Source: JANOBD01 sp031411495 (GTDB lineage Bacteria > Planctomycetota > Phycisphaerae > Tepidisphaerales > Tepidisphaeraceae). Taken from it: a stretch of DNA of 64,000 nt. Positions 63,398-64,000 of the stretch are shown here, in pieces (the first letter of the stretch is position 1; each line of letters begins with the position of its first letter). The notes beneath the pieces are model-generated. The model made no database searches and had not been told where the DNA came from. It worked only from the letters and a program-made list of their open reading frames with translations. The stretch covers positions 1 to 64,000 of the forward strand of contig JANOBD010000043.1 in the NCBI GenBank assembly GCA_031411495.1, given 5' to 3'. The translations under genes were made by a program, and so were the position numbers.

Positions 63398-64000
63398 TCA
63401 CCGCCGCGTCGGTTTCGCTGGCGCGGCCTCGAGGATCGGCTCGCCGGGTACCTTCCGCGTGATCTGCAGCGCCTTCTTGGATCGGAACTTGCCGACGCGC
63501 CCGAAGAACTTGCCGCGGCCTTCGACTTCGAGCGACAGATCCGCGTCCAGCGCCTTGCCGGTTGTGATCACATCGCCGACCTGCAGCGAGAGGAGCTCGC
63601 TCAGACGGATCGTCGTCGTCGCCAGCACCGCGCGGACCTCCACCGGCGCCGAGTTGAGGTGCCTATTCAGCCGCTTCACGGCAACGTCGTTCGAGCCCTT
63701 CTTCTGGTAGTTGAACCACGACTGCGCCGTGAGCTGCGACATGATCGGCTCGATCACGGTGTACGGCACGCACAGGCTCATCGTCCCCGTTCGATTGCCC
63801 ATCTTCAACTCGAAACCGATCACCACCACGGTTTCGTTCGGGGGCACGATCTGGACGAGCTGCGGGTTCGATTCGAAATCGTCGCAGACGAACTTCACCG
63901 GCGTCACCGCGCTCCAAGCCTCGCTCAGGAACGTCGTCGCCCGCTCGGTGATGCGATCCACGAGTCGCTGCTCGATCTGCGTGAGCGGACGCTGCGGGAT
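63398..64000 (-). CDS. fliM: Flagellar motor switch protein FliM (5' truncated by window)
   Basis: The frame is open to the window edge: IPQRPLTQIEQRLVDRITERATTFLSEAWSAVTP continues (in pieces) into VVVIGFELKMGNRTGTMSLCVPYTVIEPI and the C-terminal SpoA domain (VEVRAVLATTTIRLSELLSLQVGDVI). FliM is the C-ring part that binds CheY-P. The N-terminal EIDAL CheY motif lies outside the window. It is the only flagellar gene visible. Confidence 0.9.
   Translation of the reverse strand: MPQRPLTQIEQRLVDRITERATTFLSEAWSAVTPVKFVCDDFESNPQLVQIVPPNETVVVIGFELKMGNRTGTMSLCVPYTVIEPIMSQLTAQSWFNYQKKGSNDVAVKRLNRHLNSAPVEVRAVLATTTIRLSELLSLQVGDVITTGKALDADLSLEVEGRGKFFGRVGKFRSKKALQITRKVPGEPILEAAPAKPTRR

Overview
The window looks like chromosomal DNA of a Planctomycetota bacterium, probably from the Phycisphaerae. 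I infer this from GC-rich coding, six secreted proteins ending in a PEP-CTERM sorting tail (several with dockerin-like Ca-binding repeats just before it), several single-gene type II pseudopilins, an McsA/McsB protein-arginine kinase pair, and planctomycete-style intergenic palindromes. No 16S rRNA gene or other decisive taxonomic marker is present. FliM at the right edge implies flagella.

Layout. 0-3 kb: tail of an unknown gene, an XylR-like AraC regulator and a divergent secreted metzincin-like protease. 3-9 kb: a chimeric kinase/DUF3365 pseudogene, a PHP phosphoesterase, a GxxExxY gene boxed by inverted repeats, a JAMM peptidase plus cysK, an alpha/beta hydrolase, greA behind a series of hairpins, and tRNA-Thr(TGT). 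9-45 kb: a large carbohydrate or glycoconjugate catabolic locus. 45-53 kb: an ABC exporter, an unknown protein with a ParA-CBM48 fusion, a CapD-type dehydratase carrying an in-frame palindromic repeat, and an LD-carboxypeptidase. 53-64 kb: a pseudopilin cassette, mcsB/mcsA, a QueD-like protein, another pseudopilin, an MFS transporter, a DUF2617-like protein, a CPBP protease and fliM.

The catabolic locus is the main point of interest. It holds a sodium:solute symporter, two sialidase-fold (BNR) proteins, five secreted TIM-barrel glycosidase-like proteins (three resembling the GHL10/DUF187 group), LamG and beta-helix PEP-CTERM proteins, a PIG-L-type deacetylase, an HpcH/HpaI aldolase, an RraA-like protein, two Gfo/Idh/MocA oxidoreductases, an acetamidase-like protein, a CBM9-like protein and a ROK repressor. 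Reading intergenic DNA on both strands, I find the same 25-bp imperfect palindrome (ACTT, two bases, TTC, five bases, ATAAAY-like) five times. Each copy precedes a separate transcription unit of the locus. In four cases it sits in the spacer of a -35/-10 promoter with nearly fixed geometry. This suggests one regulator, the ROK protein being the best local candidate, controls the whole roughly 34-kb locus. The substrate cannot be read from sequence. Deacetylase, acetamidase, sialidase-fold and keto-acid aldolase functions together suggest an N-acetylated or acidic sugar polymer, but that is inference.

The window is also rich in small palindromic repeats: between genes, flanking the GxxExxY gene, and inside the CapD coding sequence.
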